DNA of 64,000 nucleotides from Prunus persica. Its lineage: Eukaryota; Streptophyta; Magnoliopsida; Rosales; Rosaceae. Position 1 is the stretch's first letter. Each line of letters begins with the position of its first letter. This document shows positions 33,900 to 46,116 of this stretch, one piece after another. Made by a program: the position numbers and the translations under genes. The notes under the pieces were generated by a model that saw only the letters and a list, made by a program, of their open reading frames with translations, searched no databases and was not told where the DNA came from. The DNA is taken from positions 2,309,352 through 2,373,351 of the forward strand of contig NC_034016.1 of the NCBI RefSeq assembly GCF_000346465.2, read 5' to 3'.

Positions 33900-36133
33900 A
33901 ATTTTTTTTAACTTCTAATTTGGTAAGGAATTAAATGCATTATGCATAGCCTTATTTGTCTAGCTTGGAGCTAAGGTGGATGTAAATAACAGGAAGGATA
34001 TGAGTTGTATTAAAATTCTATTAAAATCATGTATAATAGTTCAGTAACTAAATCTCAATTAGGTTAGCAAAAAGAAAAATCATGATGATAAAGATCAGGT
34101 ATTAGGACTTCTACAAAGAATGGTTAAAGGAGATAACAATATTAAGAATATTTTCACACGTCTCGTCTGTATTGGATGAACATACAAAAATTACTCCTAC
34201 TTCATTTACCGATGGAGAATAAAATTCGTTTCCAAAGAGAGTAAAATTCATTCTACCAACCAATAAATTAAGATTAGTTAACGACTAATAGTTAATCATT
34301 CTACCAAAGAGTTCATTCTGTCATTAACATTGATGGAGACTTCCCACCTCCACCTGCACCGTAGAGAGTTGTGTGCATATGATGACTTTCTCTTCTTTTA
34401 CATTTTTCACCTTCTTGCTCTTCATTTTTAGAAGCAGTGGATGCTCCTCACTATCCTCCCATTTGTGGTTAATTAGCTGGTGGATGTAATTATGGGACTT
34501 GCTTTTCCTACTTAAAGTCTTCTCTTCGTTCTTACTTTTTTTCTTGAGTACAATTAGGTACATTAAATTTGTTCACCAAATTTTATTTACCAAATAGTGT
34601 GTTAGTGTTGAATTTATTCATATATGATACATATATGACATGTTTGATTTGTTCATTTCCATTCTTAAGCAATTAAGCATAAATTCTTAGGGCAAGCCCA
34701 ATGATGGCCGTAAATCGGGCTGCACCATCTTGTGAAAAACACATCTAAAAAACACGCAAAAATGAGTCTCTAAAACTTTGTATTCATAACTTCAATAACT
34801 CAAAATTTGAGATGGTGCACCGTATTATAATATAAGAATTTATAATAGGACGTGACAGTGTGCAAAAAATTTCATATTGTATCCACAAAAAGTACTTGAC
34901 GTACCAAGTGTTAATAAATTAACCTATGAATCTTTAGTAAAAATTTCACAAAGAGATTCATTTTGTCCGAATAAAAATTATTACTCTTTTGAGTGGTCTT
35001 TTGCATGCAACAAAATGATTCCAGATTCGAATTAGATTTAGATTAAATGGTAATAACTATTATCATTATGAACTCTGTAAAAGGCTACACATTTTGAAAG
35101 TATTAAGTTTATCTTGTTAAATAAAACTTTTTTTTTTACAGTATTAAGTTTATCTTGTTGAATCAAACTTTTTTATTTTATTTTTTGTTTTGTTTTGTTT
35201 TGTCGGATGGAATCTTTTCAGTTGATGCAAATGAGTGAATTTTGCATGCACAATGGATTTTAAGTCAAACTTTTTTATTTTTCGTGTCTACTTGCGAACT
35301 TAACTTTTGAAACCAACAAATAGACATGTAATAAAAAAAGTAATTAACCACTTATCAAAAAGAAGAAGCAAAGTACCGTTATAGATCAAGCTGTCATGTC
35401 ATATTGGTGAAAAATGACCTGCCTTCCCTTTACGGAAAAGAAAAAAAAGGCCTCCCATCTCTCATAGCCATGATTTATACGTTAGCTAAAATTTTTAGTC
35501 TAAAATATGTAACTTTGAAATTCACCAGGAATATATAAGTAAACCTCAAGATTTATTTGATAAATTGGAATAACAAAATGTAAACCTTGCCACGGGTAAA
35601 ATCTGTTTAACTACTCCTAGAAACCCTAGAAATAAATAAGGAATTAAAATAAGAAAATAACAAAGTTTCCAAAAATTGTAAAAACTTTAAAACTAGATTT
35701 CGGACTGCTAAACAATCTCGGATGCCCAAAAAATCTCATTAATCATTGTGTATCAATGAATTTTACTCATGACGCCGTTCTTTTCGAATTGAAGGGTTAT
35801 GGGCCCGAGTCTGAGCTCGGAGCCCAAATCTGCAGTTTGCTTGATTTACTCTTGCGCGCGCGTCAAGTCTTGTTTAATTGCTTCCGCCATTTATTCTACA
35901 TCATATATCATCTTTGACAATCATATTCAAAATAAATGTTCATAATACAAATTACTTAACACAACGATATGTAGTATGATAGTATGATTTTAAGAGAATG
36001 ATCATATTTAATTCATGAATTCTTTAAACCTCTGATGACCAAACACAAATAAAGAAATTAACTAGCTACAAGATGTTGCATTCAAATATTTTTATGTATC
36101 GTTTGATTCAAGTAAAGTTCAAGAGAACCTTGA
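33900..36133. repeat. GLP3 upstream blocks shared with other parts of the array
   Basis: 33920-34050 matches 30665-30800 and 44808-44890. 34540-34620 matches 45265-45330 (acattaaatttgttcaccaaa). 34825-34960 matches 51640-51770. 35145-35300 matches 31095 and 52330. 35395-35440 matches 54258-54300. 36060-36133 is the leading half of the gttcaagag..gatatttgac block. No gene. Confidence 0.6.
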
Positions 36134-36974
36134 TATTTTCATAGGACCCGCCCCGGAATTTCCCAGAAATCGAAGTGGACCCCGTCTTTGTTTCGACATC
36201 TTCTCGATGCCGGGCCCACTTACTAAGAAACCGAGACTTTCTACCAAAATTTTGGCAGAGTCTCTCCTGTAATTTAAGCAAACCCAACAAATAATTTAAC
36301 CTGCAACATACATAAAATAAAAATCTCAACCAGCAGCATGCTTTCATAATTCAACAAGTCATACTAAAATGGCCTCCGGCCTCACAATTAAAATATACCA
36401 TGGGCGATAACAGAGCATCTACTGAATTTAGATTACAAGAACAGTTGAGTAGAAGAAATTACTCAAATCCTAACTAGGAAGATTCACAGTTCGAGCCTCG
36501 TACACTACTTGCACGCTTCCTGGAGGGACTACTGGCTGGGGGGCGCAAAACAGAAAACATGTGAGTGGACAAAACTAGATTTGCAGTTAAAAACAATATA
36601 GTAACCCCACCATGTAAAAATAATGCTCAAGTCATGCAGGTTCACAATTCAATATATAATTACTCAAAACATGATTCAGTTAAAACTCTTCAAAACACAA
36701 GTCATCTCCTTCATAAACCCCATTCTCTCAGTCTTACAACTCCCGTCAAACCGCTGAAAAACTCTAATTCTTCACTCACTCAACTATACATATGCATATA
36801 AATATATATATATATATATATAAATATAACTATAAATAGCTATACGATATACTCATCACACCACCTAGGTACCGGGGAAACAATCCAACTGGGGGATCGT
36901 TTGACTAGTCCGCAGGATTTCTAGGTGTTGTCCTGCGTCTAGGGATGAGCGGTCCAACTGGGGGACGAAACTCC

Positions 36975-37235
36975 AAAGCTCCCACACTGGAACATCCAAC
37001 GCCATGTGTAGCTCCCATACTATGTCCTACGCGCGCAGACTGGATCATCACACACCAGAACATCCAAGGCCATGGTGATGACCCTAAACACTATACAGAG
37101 TCTTTCCATACGCCGGAACATCCAACGCCGTATATGGAAAGTGTCTCACACGCCGAAACATCCAACGCCGCGAGTGAGACGGATAACCTATTCTTCCCAC
37201 ACGCCGGAACATCCAACGCTGCGTGTGAAAAGTCT
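36975..37235 (-). repeat. Hairpin array of solo LTR B, five units
   Basis: Five hairpins share the apical sequence ccggaacatccaacgcc: arms ACAC 36984-36987/GTGT 37006-37009; TCATCAC 37045-37051/GTGATGA 37075-37081; CTTTCCATA 37102-37110/TATGGAAAG 37133-37141; GTCTCAC 37143-37149/GTGAGAC 37174-37180; CACACGC 37198-37204/GCGTGTG 37221-37227. All arms differ, yet each is perfectly self-complementary. The apex is the complement of ggcgttgga..ttccgg in LTR A. Confidence 0.9.
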
Positions 37236-38543
37236 AATAACTGGGGAAGATACTTACATAGTGTAATCATACAACTTCTCTCAAAATCAAGTTCTTCCAC
37301 AACACCCTTCAACAACCCAAGTATCTCGTCTATAGAGAATATATATAAATATACTTCCCCACAACCCTTATAAAATGCACCCTCAATACCCACAATGCCA
37401 AACTCACAATATATTGCCAAGCACTATACAAACATCATATTCAACTCATGAATATAATATATTCAATAAGCCATTAAAACATTATGCAAAAATCTTTCAT
37501 CAATAAAACCATGCATATGATTAAAAATAAAGTCCACTCACAAATATTCCCACGCTGCCTGACCACGTGAGGGTCCTGCCTGCTGAGTACGTGCAGTCGA
37601 AACACTTATTTCGAAATATGAACCATTAACTAATATAAAATTACGTCGAAGCGGAAATCACAATTTAAATGCTTAAAACCCCAAATTCCCAATACGTGCA
37701 CATTGAAGAAGGTATCCTAAGGTCCGATTACAGGTTTAGGAATCGTTCACGATTATACGGTTATCGCTAACCCGCAAACTTTGCATTATTGAATCGGAAC
37801 ATCCGGGGCTCCGATTCATAATCCGTGAAGTCCCATACGGTCCTAGGAATACCTAGAACAACACATTTTAATTCGGAAAGGATTTAACGGTCGGAACCTA
37901 TCGAACCCGGATAACGCACAATATGTGAAAATCCGTTCGATAGTCAAACGATATCCGAATTGAGATCCGCGAATTCCTATGTGCTCGTGACAACCTAAGG
38001 ATCTCATCGGGTTAAATTGCAACTTCACCAGCCTCGCCCACGCGCCGCCACACGCACCGGCAACGCGTGGGTGTGTAGAGTAATTCCGGTGACGGAAAAA
38101 CTCCACACCCGAGCTCACCCTTCCTATCCTAGCTTCTACTCAAGGTCAGGATCACTTCCTTCAACTACGAAAAGGTCCAATTCGGGCGGCAACTGGCCGG
38201 AATTTCATTTTGAAATGCGACCAAAACCTAGGTTTTCAAAATCAATTCCTACCCAGCAAATCGATCCAAACCTATACAAAAGTCAGCTAGATTTCGAAAA
38301 ATGGATGAGAAACCATACCTCACCCGTCGGGATTAGTGGTCGGAGGAGAGAGAACGAGTGACTGAAAATTCGGACTAAAACCGGCCTGAAATTCGTATTT
38401 CCCGGCGACGTGGCGGCGGCTGACGGCTGGAGGTGGACTGGGGAACGTCGGCGAGGTCTGGCCAGACGTTTTGGGTCCGGTCTCGAGGCTGGCCGTGGCC
38501 TTTGACGGTGGCTGTGCAAATCGCAGTCGGAGGAGGAGGAAGG

Positions 38544-39828
38544 TGTTAATGTATGCATTTTGATTTTTTTCTTTTGGCTTCCCTTGACAACTTTGTAATA
38601 GGATTTCTATTATTATTTATCAAGCTCAAGTTTAGATTGAGAATAGCTTCTCTAGGTGCTCTTAACTAACAACTATCATATGGAGGTTCATGCAAATTGG
38701 TAAAGGTAAATTGTGCATTGCATAACATTGCATTATACTGTTTTCATAAAATGATGACTAGTCATCTGTTTCTTAGATGACTAGTCATCCTTGCTCTCCA
38801 ACTTGATAACCAACTTTTTTGTCCTATTCCTTTTTCTCTCTCTGCTGCCATATGGGATTCTGACCTAAGGGAATTTTTTGGTCTGTATAGGCCTTGCGAT
38901 TCCTCATTTTGGGAGCCGTGACTTTTGGGGACAAGTTTTGGAAAGTTTCATAGCAAACTTTCGCTTCTTCTTCCTCAAGAGTAACCTTCATATTTTTCAT
39001 CTTTGAGTTTTCCAAATTGTTTCTTTTTGAAAACTGCATTTGAAATATGAAAACTTCATCTTGCTAGATCAAACACTCTATCATATACATCTAGGTCAGA
39101 TTCAAGATTGATTTCTTCAAGAGTATGGTTTCTTGAAGAAATTGGTCATTTTCTCCATGAATCCAAATTTCATTTGTCTGAATTAGAGCTTGCAAGCTAG
39201 TGCCATGGGATGAAAGAGCTGGAGAAGGAGCTATCATTGCCATGAAGAACTGAGCTTCAAGCTTTGCTAAGTTGGAGAAGAAGATTGCACAAAGGAGGTA
39301 TAGCTCATCTTCCTAAATAGACCTAGGAATTTCTTGAGCTTGCTAGTGTTCTTTGTAAGAATCTTTTTTGCTTAGTGGATTGCCTGGTCAGTTGATGACC
39401 CCTAGTTTTTCCCAATGGTGGGTTTCTGGGTGAACAATTTCTAGTTTCCATCTCTGTAAATTTTCTGGGTTTGTGTTCTTGATAGTTGACTAGTCATCTG
39501 GATTTGTGCGGTTGACTAGTCATCTTTTTCTGCTGTTTGGTGTTTGCTTGATTATGTTGTCTTCACACACTTTCACTATAGTTGTTGCTAGCACAAGGGA
39601 TGCCTAGATTGATGGGTCCTTCTGAGTGCCTAGGTTGTCACTAGTAATTCTCTATGCCTGCAGGTACATCTTGGTATGCTCTGTGTACGTTATTGTTTGG
39701 TATAATTCATATCTAACAGTTGACTAGTCATAAGAGTATTTGGTCAAGGTCTAGAGTGTGTGAAGTTTGTTGCGTTCTTGATTGAATATCTTTTAAATTT
39801 ACCCCTCGTCACCTAAGTACCAATTTCA
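38544..39828. mobile_element. Nested 1285-bp solo LTR (TSD GAAGG)
   Basis: Starts TGTTAATGTATGC, ends ACCTAAGTACCAATTTCA, and is flanked by gaagg at 38539-38543 and 39829-39833. It is homologous over its length to 48551-49920 (shared atagacctagga.tttcttgagctt, cagtttttcc.a.tggtgggtttt, acctaagtaccaatttca). It repeats the palindromic motif gactagtcat at least five times. No ORF; TG..CA ends and a 5-bp TSD indicate a solo LTR of another family. Confidence 0.8.
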
Positions 39829-40155
39829 GAAGGAACGACGCGGGAGAGAGAGAGAGAATCAGGAGAGAGAGAGAGAGGTGAAAAAAATCTGATTTTTACC
39901 AAACTTTTTGAAATATTTACAAGTTTGCCACTGATAATGTTTTGCTCGTAACTTTTTTGTTACAACTCCAATTCAAGCCTACCGCGTGTTTACGATTTCG
40001 TCTCAGTACCACCTACCCAAAAATACCATTCGTGGTCCCAAAATCCTTCCGAATAAGAAAATGACCAATTTACCCCTATCCTAAGGGTAAATTCGTAATT
40101 TATTTTAAATCAATTAAAATAGGCATTAATTTTGGAGTCTGGGTGTTACATATTT

Positions 40156-41080
40156 GACTAAAGAGTTGTTGACAATTCAACCTCCACTTGATTCTCTATA
40201 GCCAAGGCCAACTCACATCCTTCCAGTTAACCCGAAGAGAGCCATATCATTATACCGGCTAAATCCAAAACCAACACAACTCGTCCATCTTGTTATTGCA
40301 ATTCCAAATCCATGTTGAAGGCTGGTGTACTTGGGTCAAAAGACAACGACTATCAAGGCGATAACAACGTTTTACCTCGGCTGCTTTCACACCACAAAAC
40401 ACGATAACAAAATATAATAAAGAAGCTGAGAGAAAATATGTAGAATGCACATAAAATAAAAATTATAGAAACGTTTTTTTTTTGGGGGGGGGGGGGGGGT
40501 GGGGGGGGGGGGTAGTAGAATTGGGGCTAGAGCCCAACAACAAAAGAAATACTACATAAACAATTCCTAGTACCTTTTAACTACTTTTTATTCATATGTT
40601 TTCTTTCTCTTACAAAACAAACCCTAATAGGTTAAGCTGGGCCGGTAGGTGAATGGTCGTTGCTAAGTTTTATTTTTTGCTTGAAATTTTTGCTTTAGTT
40701 TTCTTTTTTTAATTTATTCAAAGCTAAACGACTTAAGTTGGGGTTAAGTATATAGATAAGTGTAAACAAATCCGATGCAAACATGCTTTTGGGCGTGATT
40801 AAACGGCTTTGGTTATTGTTAAATGTCTAGGAAGAGCTGCAAGAGGATTCTTCCAATCAATCAAATGGAAGGCTATAGAAAAAGGAAAATTTTGTTAGAC
40901 ATGAATGTATATACGAGTCATGCATTGGAGGAAGATCTGTGGTTTGACTAGTTTGCCTTGTATCAGTACTCTCCTCAAATTCAAGATGTGCTTGAGAAAG
41001 CATGATATTAGGAGAACCATCATATTTGATTGATGAATTGAATTGATTGTTGTTGTTTTATATATTGATTTAGTACAGAG
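40156..41080. other. Orphan GLP-flank block followed by unrelated DNA with a poly-G tract
   Basis: 40151-40220 continues the GLP 3'-flank block (gactaaagagttgttgacaattcaacc), but no GLP exon follows where one would be expected. At 40484-40512 there is G16-T-G12, preceded by T10. The rest is AT-rich without genes. Confidence 0.6.
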
Positions 41081-41084
41081 ATGT

Positions 41085-41290
41085 CAAACAAGGACCTTGA
41101 AAATGAGCTTGATGATAAAGTGAATTGGCCAAAGCCTATTAAAGACCATTTTATTCATCTATTATATGAAGAGGCAAAAAAAGGCTTGCAAACCAATACT
41201 TTAGATAAGAATGAGTAGGTTGCGATAGAAAAGAAGTTGTTTGACAAGCTTGGGAAGAGATACAATCGTGACAAATTGAAATAATTTAAG
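41085..41290 (+). pseudogene. Myb/SANT-like domain gene relic, N-terminal part only
   Basis: Reads MSNKDLENELDDKVNWPKP..FIHLLYEEAKKGLQTN..DKNE, then TAG where the paralogue at 25190 has TGG (Trp), then VAIEKKLFDKLGKRYNRDKLK and a second stop. This is the first part of a Myb/SANT-like DNA-binding domain, truncated before the rest of the protein. It lies on the 3' side of GLP4, as the relic at 25140 does for GLP2. Confidence 0.7.
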
Positions 41291-41804
41291 AAATATCACA
41301 GTTTTTGAATTCCATATTTGGATAGGATACCAAACATGCCCTAACTAGCTATAGGATGTTTCGTTCAAATATTTGTATCTATCGATTGATTCAAGTAAAG
41401 TTCAAGAGCACCCATTGATATTTGACTACAGATAGAGTTGTTGAAAATTCAGCCTCCACCTGATTCTCTATAGCCTAGGCCAACTTACCAATGTTGAAAA
41501 GGCAAAGGTCCTCAATTTAAGTATTGCTAAGTTTTAATGATATCTTTGTGGAATGCAGATGTTATCGATTTGTCATTTTTCAAGTCAATTGTCCAAACTA
41601 CCAACTACGAGATTAAAAGATAGAGCACACAGCACTGCATACTATAATATTGAATTTATATCAAAATTCACAGGATAAGGCGTCCATAAACAACCATTTT
41701 TATTCAATCAATATTAGATCATAATAATTTTTGTAAGTAGTGAAAAACAACCATTTGTAAGGCCTTTTCTGCTTTCCACATATAATTTTCGTTTTTTTTC
41801 CCTT

Positions 41805-42835
41805 CTAATTGTTGTCGTACCAGAACTGTTTCTGGAGATAGTCAACCACCTTGTTGTCAACTTGGAAGGCCTTGGTTAGAACATCAGGATTGATGGGAGG
41901 CTTGGAGCCAAACACTGCATTGGCTATGGTGATCACTCCTGGATTCTGGCTGCTAAGCCCAGCAAAGGCTACAGCGTTGACATGTCCCACATTGAGTTGA
42001 AAATGAATGAGGCCTATTGGGAACACAAACACATCTCCCTTGTTCAACACTTTGGTGAATAGGCGATTGCCATCACCGTTGGATGTGACGAAACCAACAT
42101 AGAGTGTTCCTTCCAAGACCACAAGGATTTCGGTGGCACGAGGGTGAGTGTGAGGAGGGTTTAGGCCATTTGGTGCAAAGTCTATGCGGGCTAAGGATAT
42201 GCCGAGAGTGTTCAGTCCTTCTAGGTTGTCCACATTCACAGCTGTCACATTTGAACCAACCGGATTTTTTGTATTTCTTGGATTTTGAAGCCCAGAAAAG
42301 AAGAAATCATTTGCATTGGCAAGCTTTGGGTCCTTGCAGAATTTCCCATTCACAAACACTGTTTGCACCAAAAATAAAAAAAAACAATAAAGTTTTAGTA
42401 TTAGTAAGTTGACAGCAAGTGCATGGACATATATAATATATGTATTTGGACCATATATAATTATCCTCTCTAACAGATGTAAAATCCCCCTCCAATAAAG
42501 TTTTGGTACGTATAAAATAGTATTTCATATATGTATAAGAAACAGTGTATATCTGTGCGTGAAAATGCCATGCAAAGGCATATATATATATATATATATA
42601 TATTTAACAGAAAAACAGCCCTTCATATATTCTTAATGCCTTACGAAAATAATTAATGTGGAAATAATAGTAGGGAAAAATATAATATAGCAGGATATAA
42701 ATGTATACCTCCAGATTTGATGTCCTTAACTGCTACACAGAAGTCCTGAAGAGGACTGGGGTCATAGGCAGAGGCAAGGAACGTTGCAAATGCCAAAATG
42801 GCAAGAGTGATTATGAGAAAATGATCACCTTTCAT
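41805..42835 (-). CDS. Germin-like protein 4 (GLP4, beta type), 226 aa, two exons
   Basis: Exons 42835-42709 and 42358-41805; 350-bp phase-1 intron containing a (TA)n run near 42580. Signal peptide [22 protein letters not shown]. Box [19 protein letters not shown] and box [19 protein letters not shown] are complete. The exon-2 product differs from GLP5 at only two residues (NTKNP for NTQNP; NLEGLN for NLAGLN), so the two are the youngest pair. TATA box at 42940-42947. A Tourist-like MITE lies about 400 bp upstream. Secreted cupin; intact. Confidence 0.95.
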
Positions 42836-42939
42836 CGCAATTGGCTTAGCTAGGTTGCCTTAAAACTTTGTGTTACTGTTTTTTGTGTCTAGAGAGTTGG
42901 TGTGAGGATGGGTTGAAAATCCTTCATGGCATATAGGTC

Positions 42940-42947
42940 TATTTATA
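42940..42947 (-). promoter_or_regulatory. TATA box of GLP4
   Basis: TATAAATA on the minus strand, 105 bp upstream of the ATG. Confidence 0.7.
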
Positions 42948-43236
42948 GACTGGAGAGAATGTACTAGTCTTCTACAGTACTTTTGGATATAATTTTCTTA
43001 TCGAAGCAGGTAAAGACTTAAATATTATATTTAGAAGCAAGTCATGACTAGTGGGTATATATTGACCAAAATTTGATATTAGTTTCATTCCTGTTTTCAC
43101 ATTGATTGCATCTTTCTTTCTTTTTTTCTTGTGAATGTAAATAACAAGAAGGATATGAATCGTATTAGAATTCTATTAAAATAATGCATAGTTCAATAAC
43201 TAAATCTCAATAAAGTTAGCAAAAAATAAACACTAA

Positions 43237-43596
43237 GGGTCTGTTTGATAATCATTTTAATTTTTGTATTTAGTTTTTATTTTTTGTGTTAGAGTATAGA
43301 GGAAAATGAAAGTGAGTGTGAGATTGAGAGAGAGGATGAGAGGGGAGGATGAGAGGGGAAATAACAAAAGTGAAAACAAAAACTTGAAAGTGAAAACAAT
43401 TTCAAATATAGATTTCAGTTTTTTAATTTTTTTTTTCCAGTTTTGTTACTTCTCCCTCCCATCCTCCCCTCTTATCTTCCCTCTAAATCTCATCTCCACT
43501 CTCATTCTCACTTCCATTCTCCCCCTCGTTTCTCTATACTTTAGTGCAAAAAATGAAAACTAAAAACTAAAATTGAAATGATTATCAAACAGGCCC
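43237..43596. mobile_element. Tourist-like MITE upstream of GLP4
   Basis: Termini GGGTCTGTTTGATAATCATTT and, inverted, GGGCCTGTTTGATAATCATTT with flanking TAA duplications (43234-43236 and 43597-43599). The inside is purine-rich (gagagaggatgagagggg) on the left and its complement on the right. A paralogous copy is at 47596-47945. Confidence 0.75.
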
Positions 43597-43599
43597 TAA

Positions 43600-46116
43600 A
43601 TATATGAACTAAGGCTGATCAACCATTGAACAAGGCAAATTTTCTACATATATATGTTATTACTATTAAAAATAAACAAATATCAGTTGTGATAGAATTT
43701 TCAAGATCTTTGACTCAGCCCATTGTTTGTTGTTTCAATAAAATAAAATGCCCTTTGTAAAGGTCTATTAGGGTAGTTTAATACAATATGAGGTGAGGAA
43801 GAATATGTTTATATAATCATGATGACAAAGAACAGGTATTAGGAGTTGTACCAGAAAGAAAGAGTAGTTAAAGGAAATAATTATATTCAAAAAAATTTAT
43901 GGAATTTAACCAATGGAAACGTTCAATATTTATGTTATATGGATTCATTCTACCCTAAATATAAAATATAAGAGTTCCCCAATTGCTCCTGTCATTTTCA
44001 CCTGCACCGTAGAAAGTTTAGTGCATGACTTTTCTTCCTCTTCATTTTCACCTTCTAGAGCTAGTTTGGAACTGGTCTTGGTCTGCTGCTCATGGTGGAT
44101 TTTCTGTGAGCTATGGTGTTTTAGGATTTAGCTGGTGGAAAGACGGACTGTAATGTTTTTCCCATCGCACTAACCCAGGCAACTCTCCCCAGAGGCCCGC
44201 GCACACCTACGTCATATCCCACATATGTCTGTTGCTCCCAAAAAAAGGAAAGGACACACGTCAATCTGTCACCGATCACCCAATAGAATGGTTCCACATT
44301 ATCAGCCTCTCTTGAGTCCCACATTGAAAAAACGACCGTACTTGGCCAACACCGTACTTGGCCACTCCAAGTGCGATAGAGACATACAGAAATACAACTT
44401 CAAGACCACGTCCACCATGAAAAAGGGTTAAGTAAGTTTGATGCACTCTGATTGGTGGTGTGAATTCCACGCATATCACTCAATGTAGTAAAAAACTGGG
44501 GAAAAAAATTAAGTAAAAAGCAAATCAAAAAGTACGGTTGATTTGAGCTAAGGAGTTGTCAACTCGAATTGATTATTAGCAATCTTGAACATAGTTAGGG
44601 TTGCAATATGTATGAAATTGTTTTGGGGATTAATTGTAATAAGTTTGAAATATGTTGAGATAAATTGTGTGGAAGAGAGCCACCTCTCTTTTTTTCAACT
44701 TGCTTATATGTTGGAATTTAACCTAGCTTGAACAGGAATCCAACTCCTTGACGCCTAAAATAGATTGGAGCAAAATTCGAGCTACTTTGATAAAATCTTC
44801 ACTACTGGTAAGGAATTAAATGCATTATACATAGCCTTATTTGTCAGTAATTAAATCTCAATTAGGTTAGCAACTAAATCTCAATTAGGTTAGCAAAAAG
44901 AGAACCACAATAAACTAAATATATCAACTAAAATTCATTCTACCAACTAAATTTAGATTCGTTAAAGACTAGTTAATGTCATATGGATTCATACTACCAA
45001 AGAGTTCAATCTCTCATTAACATTGATGGTGACTTTCCACCTGCACCTGCACCTGCACCTGCACCGTAGAAAGTTGAGTGCATGATGACTTTCATTCTTC
45101 CTTTTCATTTTTCACCTTCTAGCTCTTCGTTTGAAACTGGTCTTGCTCTTCGTTTTTAGAAGCATTGGTTGCTCTTCACTATCCTCCCATTTGTGGTTAA
45201 TTAGTTGGTGGGTGTAATTATGGGACCTGCTTATCCTCAAAGTCTTCTCTTCGTCCTTACTTTTTTTCTCGAGTACAATTAGGTACATTAAATTTGTTCA
45301 CCAAATTTTATTTACCAAATAGTGTGGTGGTGTTGAATTTCTTGCTCATTTTTAGGTGCTTTCTCTTATGTGCCTTCTTCGTTTATTATTGTTTATTCTT
45401 CAATAAGTATGCTAATTGAGTTTGTCGATCATATATGTATGGTATTAAAATATGGATGTTAAAATAGTATGTTTAAAATATTTTTAATAATGTTTATCAA
45501 AATATCTTAATTATAAATAAAAAATTATGAAAAAAAATATTTTCAAGAATTCAACCAAACAAGTTTTTAAATTTTAAAGATTCAATAACAGTTTTCAAGT
45601 TACATACCAAAAATGGATTAGAGAACTTCTTATTTTTAAGAAAAATCATAATTTTAAAGTTCCCTATTTAAATAAAATACCAAACATACCCTAACTGGCT
45701 ACAGGATGTTTCGTTCAAATATTTGTATCTATCGATTGATTCAAGTAAAGTTCAAGAGCACCCATTGATATTTGACTAAAGAGTTGTTGGAAATTCAGCC
45801 TCCACCTGATTCTCTATAGCCTAGGCCAACTTCCCAATGTTGAAAAGGCAAGGGTCCTCAATTTAAGTATTGCTAAGTTGTGGAAGGCAGATGTTATCGA
45901 TTTGTCATTTTTCAAGTCAATTGTCCAAACTACATGTACACAGCACTACACAATATAATATTGCATTTATATCAAAATTCACAGGATAAGGCATCCATAA
46001 ACGACCATTTTTATTCAATCAATATTAGATCACAATAATTTTTGTAAGTAGTGAAAAACAATCATTTGTAAGGCCTTTTCTGCTTTCCACATATAATTAT
46101 CGTTTTTTTTTTCCTT
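43600..46116. repeat. GLP4-GLP5 intergenic duplicated blocks
   Basis: A mosaic of blocks shared with 28.3-30.8 kb, 33.9-34.6 kb and 26.15-26.95 kb (details under those entries). A short cacctg tandem (four copies) lies at about 45038-45063. The gatatttgactaaagagttg block is at 45768. No gene. Confidence 0.6.

Larger units (their letters stand above)
36139..40150 (-). mobile_element. Long solo LTR (copy B, 4012 bp) with TSD TATTT and a nested insertion
   Basis: Read on the minus strand it begins TGTAACACCCAGACTCC and ends GGGGCGGGTCCTATGA. It is flanked by tattt at 36134-36138 and 40151-40155. It is homologous to solo LTR A. Removing the nested element (38544-39828) and one TSD leaves about 2.72 kb. 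It sits inside a copy of the GLP 3'-flanking block, whose empty versions (gatatttgactaaagagttg at about 26601, 41418 and 45768) carry a single TATTT, which confirms the insertion point. Confidence 0.88.

Noticed and set aside
36565..37420. ORFs across the hairpin array of solo LTR B
   Set aside because: Repeat-driven open frames, different on each strand and not shared with copy A.
42104..42412. Long ORF antisense to GLP exon 2, present in all five copies (also 21722, 27258, 33026, 46416)
   Set aside because: It is open in every copy only because the sense exon is conserved; there is no start context, promoter or independent protein pattern.
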